64,000 bases of DNA, from assembly GCA_002376235.1 (NCBI GenBank), contig DFNX01000016.1, positions 310,001 to 374,000 on the forward strand, given 5' to 3'. Below are positions 46,819 to 55,605 of this stretch, piece by piece. The position numbers were made by a program, and so were the translations under genes. The notes under the pieces were generated by a model. That model had not been told where the DNA came from. It saw nothing but the letters and a program-made list of their open reading frames with translations, and ran no database searches. How positions within the stretch are numbered: the first letter of the stretch is position 1; every line of letters begins with the position of its first letter. Origin of the DNA: Neorhizobium sp. UBA3556. GTDB taxonomy: Bacteria; Pseudomonadota; Alphaproteobacteria; Rhizobiales; Rhizobiaceae.

Positions 46819-46873
46819 TTCATTTCTCCATGATCGGGCAGGAAACCCTGCCGCTGTGTGCAATAAAACAAAC

Positions 46874-46918
46874 CGCCGCTGAAACGACCTTGAATGGCCC
46901 GTTCATCTTGCATTCACG
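46874..46918 (-). promoter_or_regulatory. Operator-like region B (copy of region A)
   Basis: On the minus strand it reads TGAATGCAAGATGAACG, then TTCA repeats, paralleling region A at 34 of 45 positions. It lies 56 bases before the 28-residue gene. The position relative to the ATG is similar in both copies, so a common regulator is likely. Confidence 0.5.
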
Positions 46919-47011
46919 GCATCGACTGCTGCTCCACCCTTGCGGAGGAAGGGGCGACGTGACAAAAGGCCGGGGAATCTTAACCGGCAAGGTCAGAGGC
47001 TGGACCGAGGC

Positions 47012-47506
47012 ATGACGACTGCTTTCTACCCCGGATCGTTCGATCCGATGACGAATGGGCATCTCGATGTTCTTGTTCAGGCACTTCAGGTGGCCGACAA
47101 TGTGATCGTCGCCATCGGAGTTCATCCGGGCAAGACGCCGCTGTTTTCCTTTGAAGAGCGCGCGGAACTGATCCGTGCATCGCTGACGGACAGTCTTCCG
47201 GAAAAGGCAGCCAATATAGATGTCGTCTCCTTCGATCGCCTTGTTGTTGACGCCGCCCGCGCCAGCGGTGCAAAACTCCTGATCCGTGGCCTGCGTGACG
47301 GCACCGATCTGGATTACGAGATGCAGATGGCAGGGATGAACCGCCAGATGGCACCGGATGTGCAGACGGTCTTCCTGCCCGCAGGCACCGCATCCCGGCC
47401 TATAACGGCCACATTGGTCCGCCAGATCGCTGCCATGGGCGGCGATGTGGCAGCTTTTGTACCGCCAACCGTGCTCGCGGCCTTGAAATCGAGATTTGCG
47501 CGCTGA
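47012..47506 (+). CDS. coaD: Phosphopantetheine adenylyltransferase
   Basis: Converts 4'-phosphopantetheine and ATP to dephospho-CoA. 164 residues with the nucleotidyltransferase motif YPGSFDPMTNGHLDV (TxGH type), GLRDGTDLDYE and the late TASRPITATLVRQ. Start ATG 47012. First gene of a plus-strand group coaD, two cyclophilins, queA, tgt, recX. Confidence 0.96.
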   Translation: MTTAFYPGSFDPMTNGHLDVLVQALQVADNVIVAIGVHPGKTPLFSFEERAELIRASLTDSLPEKAANIDVVSFDRLVVDAARASGAKLLIRGLRDGTDLDYEMQMAGMNRQMAPDVQTVFLPAGTASRPITATLVRQIAAMGGDVAAFVPPTVLAALKSRFAR

Positions 47507-47531
47507 TTTATTCAGAACCACGGAGTTTCCA

Positions 47532-48098
47532 ATGAAATTGCTTCACTCTGCCTTTGCCGGTCTGGTCGCTTTCGCATCCATGGCGGGTGCCGCCTATGCC
47601 GACGATCTCCTGACGATCCAGTTGAAAGACGGTCCGGTCGTCATCAAGCTCGCGCCCGAAGTCGCGCCCAAGCACGTCGCCCAGATCGAAACGCTCGCTT
47701 CCAAAGGCGAATACGACAATGTCGTCTTCCATCGTGTCATCGATGGCTTCATGGCCCAGACGGGTGACGTTGAATTCGGCAAGCAGGGCGGTGCCAAGTT
47801 CAACCCGCAGCGGGCCGGCATGGGCGGTTCCGAACTGCCCGATATCCAGGCGGAATTCTCCAAGGTCCCGTTCAAGCGCGGCACTGTTGGCATGGCGCGG
47901 TCACAGAATCCGAATTCTGCCAATTCGCAGTTCTTCATCATGTTTGACGAAGGCGCGTTCCTGAACGGCCAGTACACGGTCGTCGGCCAGGTTCAGTCCG
48001 GCATGGAATTCGTCGACAAGATCAAGCGCGGCGAGGGTGGCAATGGCGAAGTCAGCAACCCCGACAAGATGATCAAGGTCACGGTCACCAAGAAGTAA
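47532..48098 (+). CDS. Periplasmic cyclophilin-type peptidyl-prolyl isomerase
   Basis: Catalyses cis-trans isomerisation of prolyl bonds in exported proteins. Signal peptide (MKLLHSAFAGLVAFASMAG, cleavage near AYA-DD) then a cyclophilin domain with FHRVIDGFMAQTGD and NSANSQFFIMF. 188 residues. ATG 47532 follows CGGAG. Paired with a cytoplasmic homolog downstream. Confidence 0.95.
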   Translation: MKLLHSAFAGLVAFASMAGAAYADDLLTIQLKDGPVVIKLAPEVAPKHVAQIETLASKGEYDNVVFHRVIDGFMAQTGDVEFGKQGGAKFNPQRAGMGGSELPDIQAEFSKVPFKRGTVGMARSQNPNSANSQFFIMFDEGAFLNGQYTVVGQVQSGMEFVDKIKRGEGGNGEVSNPDKMIKVTVTKK

Positions 48099-48175
48099 CG
48101 GCACAGAGCCGCGATTTTTCAACTCAGAGAAGAGCCTCAAAGGTAAAACCCAAAAGGCATAATAAGGAGACGCAC

Positions 48176-48685
48176 ATGGCGGAGATCAAGGATCCCGAAA
48201 ACACCCTCATCATGGAAACCACCAAGGGCAAGGTCGTGATCTCGCTTCTGCCGGACCTCGCTCCGGGCCACGTTGCCCGCATCAAGGAACTGGCGCGCGA
48301 AGAAGCCTATGACGGCGTTGTCTTCCACCGTGTCATCCCGGACTTCATGGCCCAGACCGGTGACGTCAAGTTCGGCAAGAAGGGCGGCGAAAGCTTCAAC
48401 CCGTCGCGCGCCGGCATGGGCGGCTCGGAAAAGCCGGATCTGCAGGCTGAATTCTCGGCTGTTCCGCACGTCCGCGGCACCTGCTCCATGGCCCGTTCGC
48501 AGAGCCCGAACTCCGCCAACTCGCAGTTCTTCATCTGCTTTACCGACGCTCCCTGGCTGAACAAGCAGTATTCCGTCTGGGGCCAGGTCATTGAAGGCAT
48601 GGACATCATCGACCAGATCAAGAAGGGCGAGCCGGTACAGGATCCGGATTCGATCGTTTCGGTCCGCGTCGCAGCCGACGTTTAA
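48176..48685 (+). CDS. ppiB: Cytoplasmic cyclophilin-type peptidyl-prolyl isomerase B
   Basis: A 169-residue cyclophilin without signal peptide. Motifs FHRVIPDFMAQTGD and NSANSQFFICF are nearly identical to the upstream periplasmic paralog, showing a local duplication. ATG 48176 has AAGGAG seven bases upstream. A GC-rich hairpin lies after its stop. Confidence 0.95.
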   Translation: MAEIKDPENTLIMETTKGKVVISLLPDLAPGHVARIKELAREEAYDGVVFHRVIPDFMAQTGDVKFGKKGGESFNPSRAGMGGSEKPDLQAEFSAVPHVRGTCSMARSQSPNSANSQFFICFTDAPWLNKQYSVWGQVIEGMDIIDQIKKGEPVQDPDSIVSVRVAADV

Positions 48686-48703
48686 GTCGAGCTTCCATTT
48701 TTG

Positions 48704-48734
48704 GCCCGCTCCGTCTTCAAAAGGCGGGGCGGGC
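48704..48734 (+). terminator. Weak terminator-like hairpin between ppiB and queA
   Basis: GCCCGCTCCGTCTT pairs with AAGGCGGGGCGGGC (two G-U pairs) around a 3-base loop. Only two T follow, so it may be an attenuator rather than a full stop. Confidence 0.4.
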
Positions 48735-48768
48735 TTACGCATTTCAAGAACAGGCCTGAAATTACGCC

Positions 48769-49851
48769 ATGCGTGTCGAATTTTTCGATTTCGATCTGCC
48801 GGAGGAAAATATCGCTCTGCGGCCCGCCAACCCGCGGGACAGTGCGCGTTTTCTCGTCGTGCGCCCGGATGCCGAACCGGTCCTCGCGGATCACCGCGTT
48901 TCCGAACTCGCCGACTTCTTAAAACCCGGCGATGCTCTGGTCTTCAACGATACCAAAGTCATTCCGGCGCAGCTTGAGGGTATCAGGCATCGTGAAGGGG
49001 CGGGCGGACAGCAGGTTTCTGCAACGCTGCATATGCGCACAGAACCCGACGTATGGAAGGCATTTGCCAAGCCCGGCAAGCGTATCAAGATCGGTGATCG
49101 GGTCGAATTCGGCCATGGATCGGAAACCTGCCTTCTTGGCTCGCTGATGGCGACCGTGGAGGAAAAAGGCGAGGGCGGCGAAGTCACGCTGCGCTTCGAT
49201 CTTTCAGGCCCGGCGCTCGACGAGGCGATCATGTCTGTCGGCCATATCCCGCTGCCGCCCTACATTGCCGCCAAGCGGGCGGAAGATGAGAAGGACCGGA
49301 AGGACTATCAGACGATTTATGCCCGGGAGGAGGGAGCCGTTGCAGCACCGACCGCCGGCCTGCATTTCACGCCCGATCTTTTTACCAAGCTGGATGCCGC
49401 TGGCATTGAACGGCATTTCGTCACGCTGCATGTCGGCGCCGGAACTTTCCTGCCAATGAAGGTGGACGATACGGTCGACCACAAGATGCATCATGAAATC
49501 GGCTATGTCAGCGCTGAGACGGCAGCCAAACTGAATGCCGTGAAGGCGAGGGGCGGGCGCATCGTCTGCGTCGGCACCACTTCGCTGCGCCTGATCGAAA
49601 GTGCTGCCACCGACGACGGCACGATCAAGCCGTGGAGTGGCCCGACCGGCATCTTCATCACGCCCGGCTACAGCTTCAAGGCGGTGGACATGCTGATGAC
49701 CAACTTCCACCTGCCAAAATCCACCCTGTTCATGCTCGTTTCGGCCTTTTGCGGCCTGGAGACGATGCAGGACGCCTATGCCCACGCTATCAAGACGGGC
49801 TATCGCTTCTACTCCTACGGCGATTCCAGCCTGCTATTTCGGAAAGACTAG
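48769..49851 (+). CDS. queA: S-adenosylmethionine:tRNA ribosyltransferase-isomerase
   Basis: Adds the epoxycyclopentane ring from the ribosyl part of SAM to preQ1 in tRNA, the penultimate queuosine step. 360 residues, family length, with AAPTAGLHFTPDL, HVGAGTFLPMK and LPKSTLFMLVSAF. Its stop is directly adjacent to the tgt start (TAG-ATG), typical of the queA-tgt operon. Confidence 0.96.
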   Translation: MRVEFFDFDLPEENIALRPANPRDSARFLVVRPDAEPVLADHRVSELADFLKPGDALVFNDTKVIPAQLEGIRHREGAGGQQVSATLHMRTEPDVWKAFAKPGKRIKIGDRVEFGHGSETCLLGSLMATVEEKGEGGEVTLRFDLSGPALDEAIMSVGHIPLPPYIAAKRAEDEKDRKDYQTIYAREEGAVAAPTAGLHFTPDLFTKLDAAGIERHFVTLHVGAGTFLPMKVDDTVDHKMHHEIGYVSAETAAKLNAVKARGGRIVCVGTTSLRLIESAATDDGTIKPWSGPTGIFITPGYSFKAVDMLMTNFHLPKSTLFMLVSAFCGLETMQDAYAHAIKTGYRFYSYGDSSLLFRKD

Positions 49852-50985
49852 ATGAGCACCGAGAATTTCCAATTCACCCTGAAGAAGACCGACGCCGGCG
49901 CGCGCCTTGGCGAAGTCTCCATGCCGCGCGGCACGATCCGCACGCCTGCCTTCATGCCGGTCGGTACTGTCGGCACTGTCAAGGCGATGTATCTCGACCA
50001 GGTCAAGGATACCGGGGCCGACATCATCCTCGGCAACACCTATCACCTGATGCTGCGCCCTGGCGCCGAGCGCGTTGCGCGCCTCGGCGGCCTGCACAAG
50101 CTGATCCGCTGGGATGGGCCGATCCTGACGGATAGTGGCGGTTTCCAGGTCATGTCCTTGTCCGGCCTGCGCAAGCTCGATGAAAAGGGCGTCACCTTCA
50201 AGAGCCATGTCGATGGCTCGCTGCACCACATGTCGCCGGAACGCTCGATTGAGATCCAGGGCCTGCTCGGTTCCGATATCCAGATGCAGCTCGATGAATG
50301 CGTGGCGCTGCCTGCCGAGCCGAAGGAAATCGAACGCGCCATGGAACTGTCGCTGCGCTGGGCTGAGCGCTGCCGCGTTGCCTTCGGTGATCAGGCCGGC
50401 AAGGCTATGTTCGGCATTGTTCAGGGCGGCGACCAGCCGGCTCTGCGTATCCGCTCCGCTGAAGGCCTGAAACAGCTCGACCTCAAGGGCTATGCGGTCG
50501 GCGGCCTGGCCGTCGGCGAGCCGCAGGACGTGATGCTCTCGATGCTGGAAACGACGCTGCCGGTCCTGCCGACCGAAAAACCGCGTTATCTGATGGGCGT
50601 CGGCACGCCGGACGATATCCTGAAATCGGTTGCCCGCGGCATCGACATGTTCGACTGTGTCATGCCGACCCGCTCCGGCCGCCATGGTCTGGCGTTTACC
50701 CGCCGCGGCCGCGTCAACATCCGCAATGCCCGCCATGCCGAGGACATGCGCCCGTTGGACGAGGAGTCGAGCTGCCCGGCAGCACGCGATTATTCCCGCG
50801 CCTATCTGCACCATCTCGTCCGCTCCGACGAGGCGCTCGGCGGCATGCTGCTCTCCTGGAACAACCTGCATTATTACCAGGACTTGATGAAGGGCATCCG
50901 CCAGTCGATCGAGGAAGGTCGGTTCGCCGACTTCTACGCCGAAACCCAGGAAAACTGGGCCAAGGGCGATATCGATCCGCTCTGA
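49852..50985 (+). CDS. tgt: Queuine tRNA-ribosyltransferase
   Basis: Exchanges guanine 34 for preQ1 in GUN-anticodon tRNAs. 377 residues; the catalytic region TDSGGFQVMSLSGLRK and GGLAVGEPQ are present. The zinc-binding segment, CxCxxC in most bacterial Tgt, reads SSCPAAR here: only Cys308 remains, with Ser306 and Ala311 at the other positions. The following DYSRAYLHHL is intact. Adjacent to queA. Confidence 0.95.
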   Translation: MSTENFQFTLKKTDAGARLGEVSMPRGTIRTPAFMPVGTVGTVKAMYLDQVKDTGADIILGNTYHLMLRPGAERVARLGGLHKLIRWDGPILTDSGGFQVMSLSGLRKLDEKGVTFKSHVDGSLHHMSPERSIEIQGLLGSDIQMQLDECVALPAEPKEIERAMELSLRWAERCRVAFGDQAGKAMFGIVQGGDQPALRIRSAEGLKQLDLKGYAVGGLAVGEPQDVMLSMLETTLPVLPTEKPRYLMGVGTPDDILKSVARGIDMFDCVMPTRSGRHGLAFTRRGRVNIRNARHAEDMRPLDEESSCPAARDYSRAYLHHLVRSDEALGGMLLSWNNLHYYQDLMKGIRQSIEEGRFADFYAETQENWAKGDIDPL

Positions 50986-50999
50986 GGAGGCTTGGTGGC

Positions 51000-51557
51000 G
51001 TGAGCGGCGAGCAGGAACAGGATCCGGTGATCGGCGTCACGCCGCGCATGCTGAGCTGGGCGCGCAATTCCACCCTCTATCGCCTGTCGCGACGGATGAT
51101 GTCCGAACGCGAACTCACCGACGCCATCAGACGCAAGGCAAAGCAGAAGTTCGAGGATATTTCCGACGATGACCTGCAGGTATTGGCAGCGGCCGCGCTC
51201 GAATGCGGACGCACCCTCGGTTGCCTCGATGATGCTAATTATGCTGAGACCAAGGTCCGTTCCGGCGTCAGAACGGGCCGCTCACGGCGCATGCTGCAGC
51301 GAAGGCTGCAGGAAAAGGGGATCGCGTCGGAGACCGCTGCGGCTGCCCTTGAGGATGTTGACGACCTGCAAGCAGCGCTCGCCTATGCGCGACGCCGCGG
51401 CTTCGGGCCTTATCGGCGCGAGGACGCCGATGACAAGCGGATCATCAAGGAACTGTCTTCATTCGCGCGCAACGGATTCGGTTCCGATGTCGCCCGCCGT
51501 GTCATTGGGCTAACGCGCGACGATGCGGACGAGATGATGTCGGCCGCACCGCTTTAG
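51000..51557 (+). CDS. recX: Regulatory protein RecX family
   Basis: A 185-residue RecX-type modulator of RecA filaments, with three-helix repeat segments (LADAIRRK-like, GCLDDANYAETKVRSG and the FGSDVARRVIG end). GTG 51000 follows GGAGG at 50986-50990. It lies 15 bases after tgt and is remote from recA (25.7 kb), so its control must be separate. Divergence makes the family weaker but convincing. Confidence 0.8.
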   Translation: MSGEQEQDPVIGVTPRMLSWARNSTLYRLSRRMMSERELTDAIRRKAKQKFEDISDDDLQVLAAAALECGRTLGCLDDANYAETKVRSGVRTGRSRRMLQRRLQEKGIASETAAAALEDVDDLQAALAYARRRGFGPYRREDADDKRIIKELSSFARNGFGSDVARRVIGLTRDDADEMMSAAPL

Positions 51558-51571
51558 GAATTGTCGCATCG

Positions 51572-51997
51572 TCATATGCCTGTGCTCGAAGAGTTCTTCA
51601 TCATCCTGACGCCGTTTACCTTGTAGCTGCCATCGTCCATCAGCCGCATCTCGTAGATGGCGGTCCAGTCCTTGCCGTCCGGCCCGGTGATCATCACCTC
51701 CTGAAACACCATCTCGCCGCCGCCGATCAGTTTCGAGCGGCCGAAAGCGTAGTTTCCGGCGTGATAGACCGCCTCGTAGTTCTTCTGCACCATCGTCAGG
51801 AAGGCGTTCTTGTCGGGATACATCATGCGGATATCGGGGGAGGCGAAGGAATAGGCCTTCTCCGCGTCGTCCCGCTTCATCGCAGTGATCTGTTCGGAAA
51901 TCACCGACTGCGCCTGCAGAGCGGGATCCTCGGCGTGGACGATCGGAGGAGCGACAAGCACCAGAGTGGCAACGAGCGAAGCAAAGCGAGCGACCAT
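51572..51997 (-). CDS. Secreted DUF4864-family protein
   Basis: A 141-residue exported protein: signal peptide residues 1-22 (cleavage near VHA-ED), then a DUF4864/SnoaL-like fold with ISEQITAMKRDDAEKAYSFASPDIR. ATG 51997 has GGAGAA upstream. Convergent with recX. The function is unknown. Confidence 0.8.
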   Translation of the reverse strand: MVARFASLVATLVLVAPPIVHAEDPALQAQSVISEQITAMKRDDAEKAYSFASPDIRMMYPDKNAFLTMVQKNYEAVYHAGNYAFGRSKLIGGGEMVFQEVMITGPDGKDWTAIYEMRLMDDGSYKVNGVRMMKNSSSTGI

Positions 51998-52193
51998 CAG
52001 ACGTTCTCCAGCAAGAAGATGGATGGTAGCGCGTTTCTGGTCGCTGAGAAGATGGGCATGCGAATTTTGTCGGCAGATCGCGCTCTATTGAAACTGTGCA
52101 CTCCAACGCAGGGCAGGATCCTGTCATACGCGCTTGTTGTTCGCGTGACCTTTTGCGACGAATGCAGTGCCTGATTCGATCGGATATCTTTTT

Positions 52194-53339
52194 ATGACCC
52201 TTCTGCCCCCGGCCTTGCTTTATTTCAGCAATGCCATTCTTTTCATTTCACTATTCACCCGCCTGCCGTCCATTCAGGAGATGCTCCAGGTCGACAAGGC
52301 GGTGCTTGGTCTCGCGCTTCTTAGCGCTCCGGTTGGAACCTTTCTCGCCCTGCCGATCGCCGGCCGCATCACCGATCGCCTGACACCGCGCCTGACTGCC
52401 GTCACAATGCTGCCGATCGTTGCGCTTTTGAGCCCGCTTCTGACGATCTCTCCGCTTCCGGGCTTCATCTTCTGTTTCTTTCTTTTCGGCTTCTTCCGCA
52501 CTATTTTCGACGTCTCGGCAAACATGATCTCGGCCGGCATCGAGGCCCGCACGGGCGTAAAAGTCTTGTCCCGCAGCCACGGCTTCTGGTCTGTCGGCCT
52601 TCTGGTCGGCTCACTTGCCTCCGGTTTTATGGCGGAGGAGGGGATTTCGCCAGTGATCCAGCAGAGCGCGGCGGCGGCCCTTGTTCTCCTCGCCTGTCTC
52701 ACGGTCTTCCTGCTGACACCTGCCGACCCACCGGCGGCACCCATCGCAAAACGCCGCTCGGCCTATGTCCTGCCCGACCGAACCATTCTTCTGATCTGCG
52801 TCATGGTCTTCGGCCTCTGCATCGTCGAGGGGGCTATCTATGACTGGGGCATCTTCTTCCTGCGCGAGGAATTGCGCGTCGATCCGGCACTTGCCGGCAC
52901 GCTCTACGCCGCCTTCACCATCGGCATGGGCGCAACCCGCATGATGGGCGACATGCTGCGCGATCGTTTTGGCGCGCTGGCGTTGATCCGCATGTCGGCG
53001 GTGACGGTCGCCGTCGGCGTCATACTGCTGGTCTCGTCTCCCTCCTACATATATGCAGGCGTTGCACTTTTCCTGATTGGTTGCGGCATCGCTCTTGCCT
53101 TCCCGCTGGCGGTTGCCACGACGATCGCGCTCGGCAAGGGCCAGCCATCGGAAAACCTCGCGGCTCTCGCCCTGACGCTGATGTTGTCCACCATCGGTGT
53201 TCCGCCGCTATTGGGCTTCATTGCCGAGCATGTGAGCCTTACGGCAACTTTCCTCGTGCTTCTCCCTTGTGTTTTCATCAGCTTCCTGATGGCGCCGGTG
53301 GCCGAGGGTAAGCGCCCGTTTCGCCTGCGAAAACAATAA
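52194..53339 (+). CDS. Major facilitator superfamily transporter
   Basis: A 381-residue inner-membrane transporter with about twelve helices. The loop motif between helices 2 and 3 (GRITDRLTPRLTA) and its weaker partner MMGDMLRDRFGA are visible. The start ATG 52194 is taken; a GTG at 52167 would add nine residues. The substrate is unknown; resemblance is to sugar- and drug-type MFS (YbjJ-like). Confidence 0.85.
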   Translation: MTLLPPALLYFSNAILFISLFTRLPSIQEMLQVDKAVLGLALLSAPVGTFLALPIAGRITDRLTPRLTAVTMLPIVALLSPLLTISPLPGFIFCFFLFGFFRTIFDVSANMISAGIEARTGVKVLSRSHGFWSVGLLVGSLASGFMAEEGISPVIQQSAAAALVLLACLTVFLLTPADPPAAPIAKRRSAYVLPDRTILLICVMVFGLCIVEGAIYDWGIFFLREELRVDPALAGTLYAAFTIGMGATRMMGDMLRDRFGALALIRMSAVTVAVGVILLVSSPSYIYAGVALFLIGCGIALAFPLAVATTIALGKGQPSENLAALALTLMLSTIGVPPLLGFIAEHVSLTATFLVLLPCVFISFLMAPVAEGKRPFRLRKQ

Positions 53340-53431
53340 CTGTGGGCAAAGGCGGGCAGGGCAGGCAGCCGCCCATAATTGGCCATAAGAATGGGTAAGG
53401 GGTTGAGCCGTCGAGGCTTAACGCTTACGAC

Positions 53432-53485
53432 TAGAGCAATCCCAGCAAAAGCGTGAACCGGTTTTGCATCGGAATTGCGTTAAAG
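53432..53485. repeat. Rhizobial palindromic intergenic repeat
   Basis: TAGAGCAATCCCAGCAAAAG ... CCGGTTTTGCATCGGAATTG has the CAAT/ATTG and GCAAAA/TTTTGC inverted-repeat pattern of a short repetitive palindrome very common between rhizobial genes. No second copy was noticed in this window. Confidence 0.6.
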
Positions 53486-53514
53486 CATGACATGCCGAAG
53501 ACAGGTGACGCTCC

Positions 53515-54099
53515 TTGATCGACCCCTATGACATTCTGGGCCTTTCGCGAGACGCTGATAGCGCGGCCGTAAAATCCGCCTACAGGAAGCGTGTGAAAAC
53601 GGCCCATCCTGACGCCGGTGGTGATCAGGAGGCATTCGGTGACCTGAAGCTGGCTTACGAACTGCTGCTTGATCCCGTGCGTCGGAAGGTTTTTGACGAT
53701 ACCGGTTATGATCCCGAACTGGCCGACACGAAGGATTTGCAGGGCCTCGTCATTCTGGAAACGCTCGTCAACGAGATGATCCTCGACGAGCGCGAGCCGG
53801 GTTCCTTCGATCCCGTCGCCTCCATGCGCCGCAAGCTGACCGACCGTATCGTCAGTGCGCGTTTCCATATTCTGGAAATGGAACGGCATCGCGCCCGTAT
53901 CCGCAATCATATGGACCGCATGGGCCGCAAGCCCGGAACGGATGTGCTCGGGCGCATGTTGAAGGCGCGCTGCGAGACGATCAGCCAGGCGATTTCCAAG
54001 TCCGAAACGGAAATCAAGACGATCGAACAGGCCTATGGCATGCTCGACGGCTATGCCTATGAACTTGAAATAGCCGAAGTGCAGGACGCAGCCGAGTAG
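53515..54099 (+). CDS. J-domain (DnaJ-like) protein
   Basis: A 194-residue protein with an N-terminal J domain (residues 1-65) containing the HPD motif (KTAHPDAGGDQEAF), which stimulates Hsp70. The remainder is helical and has no G/F or zinc region, so it is a class III J protein. TTG 53515 (MIDPYDILGL) has AGGTGA upstream. The client and its Hsp70 partner are unknown. Confidence 0.85.
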   Translation: MIDPYDILGLSRDADSAAVKSAYRKRVKTAHPDAGGDQEAFGDLKLAYELLLDPVRRKVFDDTGYDPELADTKDLQGLVILETLVNEMILDEREPGSFDPVASMRRKLTDRIVSARFHILEMERHRARIRNHMDRMGRKPGTDVLGRMLKARCETISQAISKSETEIKTIEQAYGMLDGYAYELEIAEVQDAAE

Positions 54100-54148
54100 C
54101 ATCGGAAAATCATCGTCCAGCTTTTGAACTGAATTCCGGAGGCCATTG

Positions 54149-54640
54149 ATGTCACTCACCATTCGCCCCGCCACGCGCGGCGACGCCTCTATCCTGCTGG
54201 GCTTCATTCGCGAGCTGGCGATCTATGAAAAGGCCGAGCACGAGGTGGCGGCCACGGTGGAGACAATCGAAGAATCCATCTTCGGTCCCCAGTCGGTGAC
54301 ACAGGCGCTGATCTGCGAGAAGGACGGGCAGGCGATCGGCATGGCGATCTGGTTCTTCAATTATTCCACCTGGCAGGCCCGCAACGGGCTCTACCTTGAG
54401 GATCTTTATGTTACGCCCAGCGCGCGAGGGTTCGGCGCAGGAAAGGCGCTGCTGCAGCGACTGGCTCAGATCGCGCTGGAAAATGGCTGCGGCCGTTTTG
54501 AATGGAGCGTGCTCGACTGGAACGAACCAGCGATCAAGGTCTATGACGCCATCGGCGCCGAGCCGCAGAACGAGTGGATCCGCTACCGTTTGGCTGGCGA
54601 TGCACTGGCCAATTTTGCCGGTACGCGGGCAGGGAACTGA
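54149..54640 (+). CDS. GNAT-family N-acetyltransferase
   Basis: A 163-residue acetyltransferase with the acetyl-CoA loop (YVTPSARGFGAGKALLQRLAQ) and the late NEPAIKVYDAIGA motif. The N-terminal sequence resembles diamine acetyltransferases such as SpeG-type enzymes, but the substrate is not proven. ATG 54149 is six bases after GGAGG; a TTG at 54146 overlaps it. Confidence 0.85.
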   Translation: MSLTIRPATRGDASILLGFIRELAIYEKAEHEVAATVETIEESIFGPQSVTQALICEKDGQAIGMAIWFFNYSTWQARNGLYLEDLYVTPSARGFGAGKALLQRLAQIALENGCGRFEWSVLDWNEPAIKVYDAIGAEPQNEWIRYRLAGDALANFAGTRAGN

Positions 54641-54780
54641 CCTTTCGGCTAGGTACGATCACAAGATCAGCACTCAGAATATGATAAGTTTTCGGTTTTT
54701 GCTGAAATTCGTCCGGGACGTCACAATATCGATATGCTTGTCTTCGTATGACCAGGACATCTCCAACGAAAGGCATAGAT

Positions 54781-55470
54781 GTGCGCATCCCGGATTATCC
54801 GTCGGCAGAATCTCATAAGTGGTCGCAGGTCGACAGCTATTTTTCTGGTCTTCTGGCGCCGGAAGATGATGTGCTGAAGGTCTCCCTTGCCGAAAATGCA
54901 AAAGCCGGCATGCCGGCGCATGACGTTTCCGCATCGCAGGGCAAGATGCTGGCGCTTTTCATTGCGATGACGGGCGCATCGCGCGTGCTCGAAATCGGCA
55001 CGCTCGGCGGCTATAGCACCATCTGGATGGCGCGTGCTCTGCCCGATAGCGGCAGGGTCGTGACGATCGAGGCTAATGAACGTCATGCCGCAGTAGCAAT
55101 TTCCAATATCGAACGGGCAGGGCTAGGCAACAGCGTCGACGTTCATGTCGGCACGGCGCTCGATGTGCTGCCGAACATCGCCAGAGATATGGATAAACCC
55201 TTCGACTTGATCTTCATCGATGCGGACAAGCCCAACAATCCGAACTATCTGCAATGGTCATTGAAGTTGTCACGCCCCGGGACGGTCATCATCGCCGATA
55301 ATGTCGTGCGCGGAGGTGCTGTCGCAGATCCGGACAGCGAGGATGCAAATGTCCTCGGCGTGCGCGAATTCCTCGCAATGGTGGCGGAAAATCCCGATCT
55401 GGATGCAACTGCGATCCAGACCGTCGGCGAAAAAGGTTGGGATGGATTTTCGCTTATACGGGTGAAATAA
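54781..55470 (+). CDS. Class I O-methyltransferase (caffeoyl-CoA type)
   Basis: SAM-dependent methyltransferase of 229 residues, with SAM motif VLEIGTLGGYSTIWMA, acid motif DLIFIDADK and ADNVVRGG. GTG 54781 is preferred, with AAAGG eight bases upstream; an ATG at 54748 lacks an RBS. The acceptor is unknown. Confidence 0.85.
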   Translation: MRIPDYPSAESHKWSQVDSYFSGLLAPEDDVLKVSLAENAKAGMPAHDVSASQGKMLALFIAMTGASRVLEIGTLGGYSTIWMARALPDSGRVVTIEANERHAAVAISNIERAGLGNSVDVHVGTALDVLPNIARDMDKPFDLIFIDADKPNNPNYLQWSLKLSRPGTVIIADNVVRGGAVADPDSEDANVLGVREFLAMVAENPDLDATAIQTVGEKGWDGFSLIRVK

Positions 55471-55605
55471 CAGTGGGATGATCCCGGTATACGGATCGCT
55501 GGATGAACGATAGTGACGCGGAAACAAAACCATCCTTGACCTTGCGGTCCAGCGCTGGTGAGTTCGGTCCCATGTCTCACATCCAGATGAAAGCCGAATC
55601 TCGAA

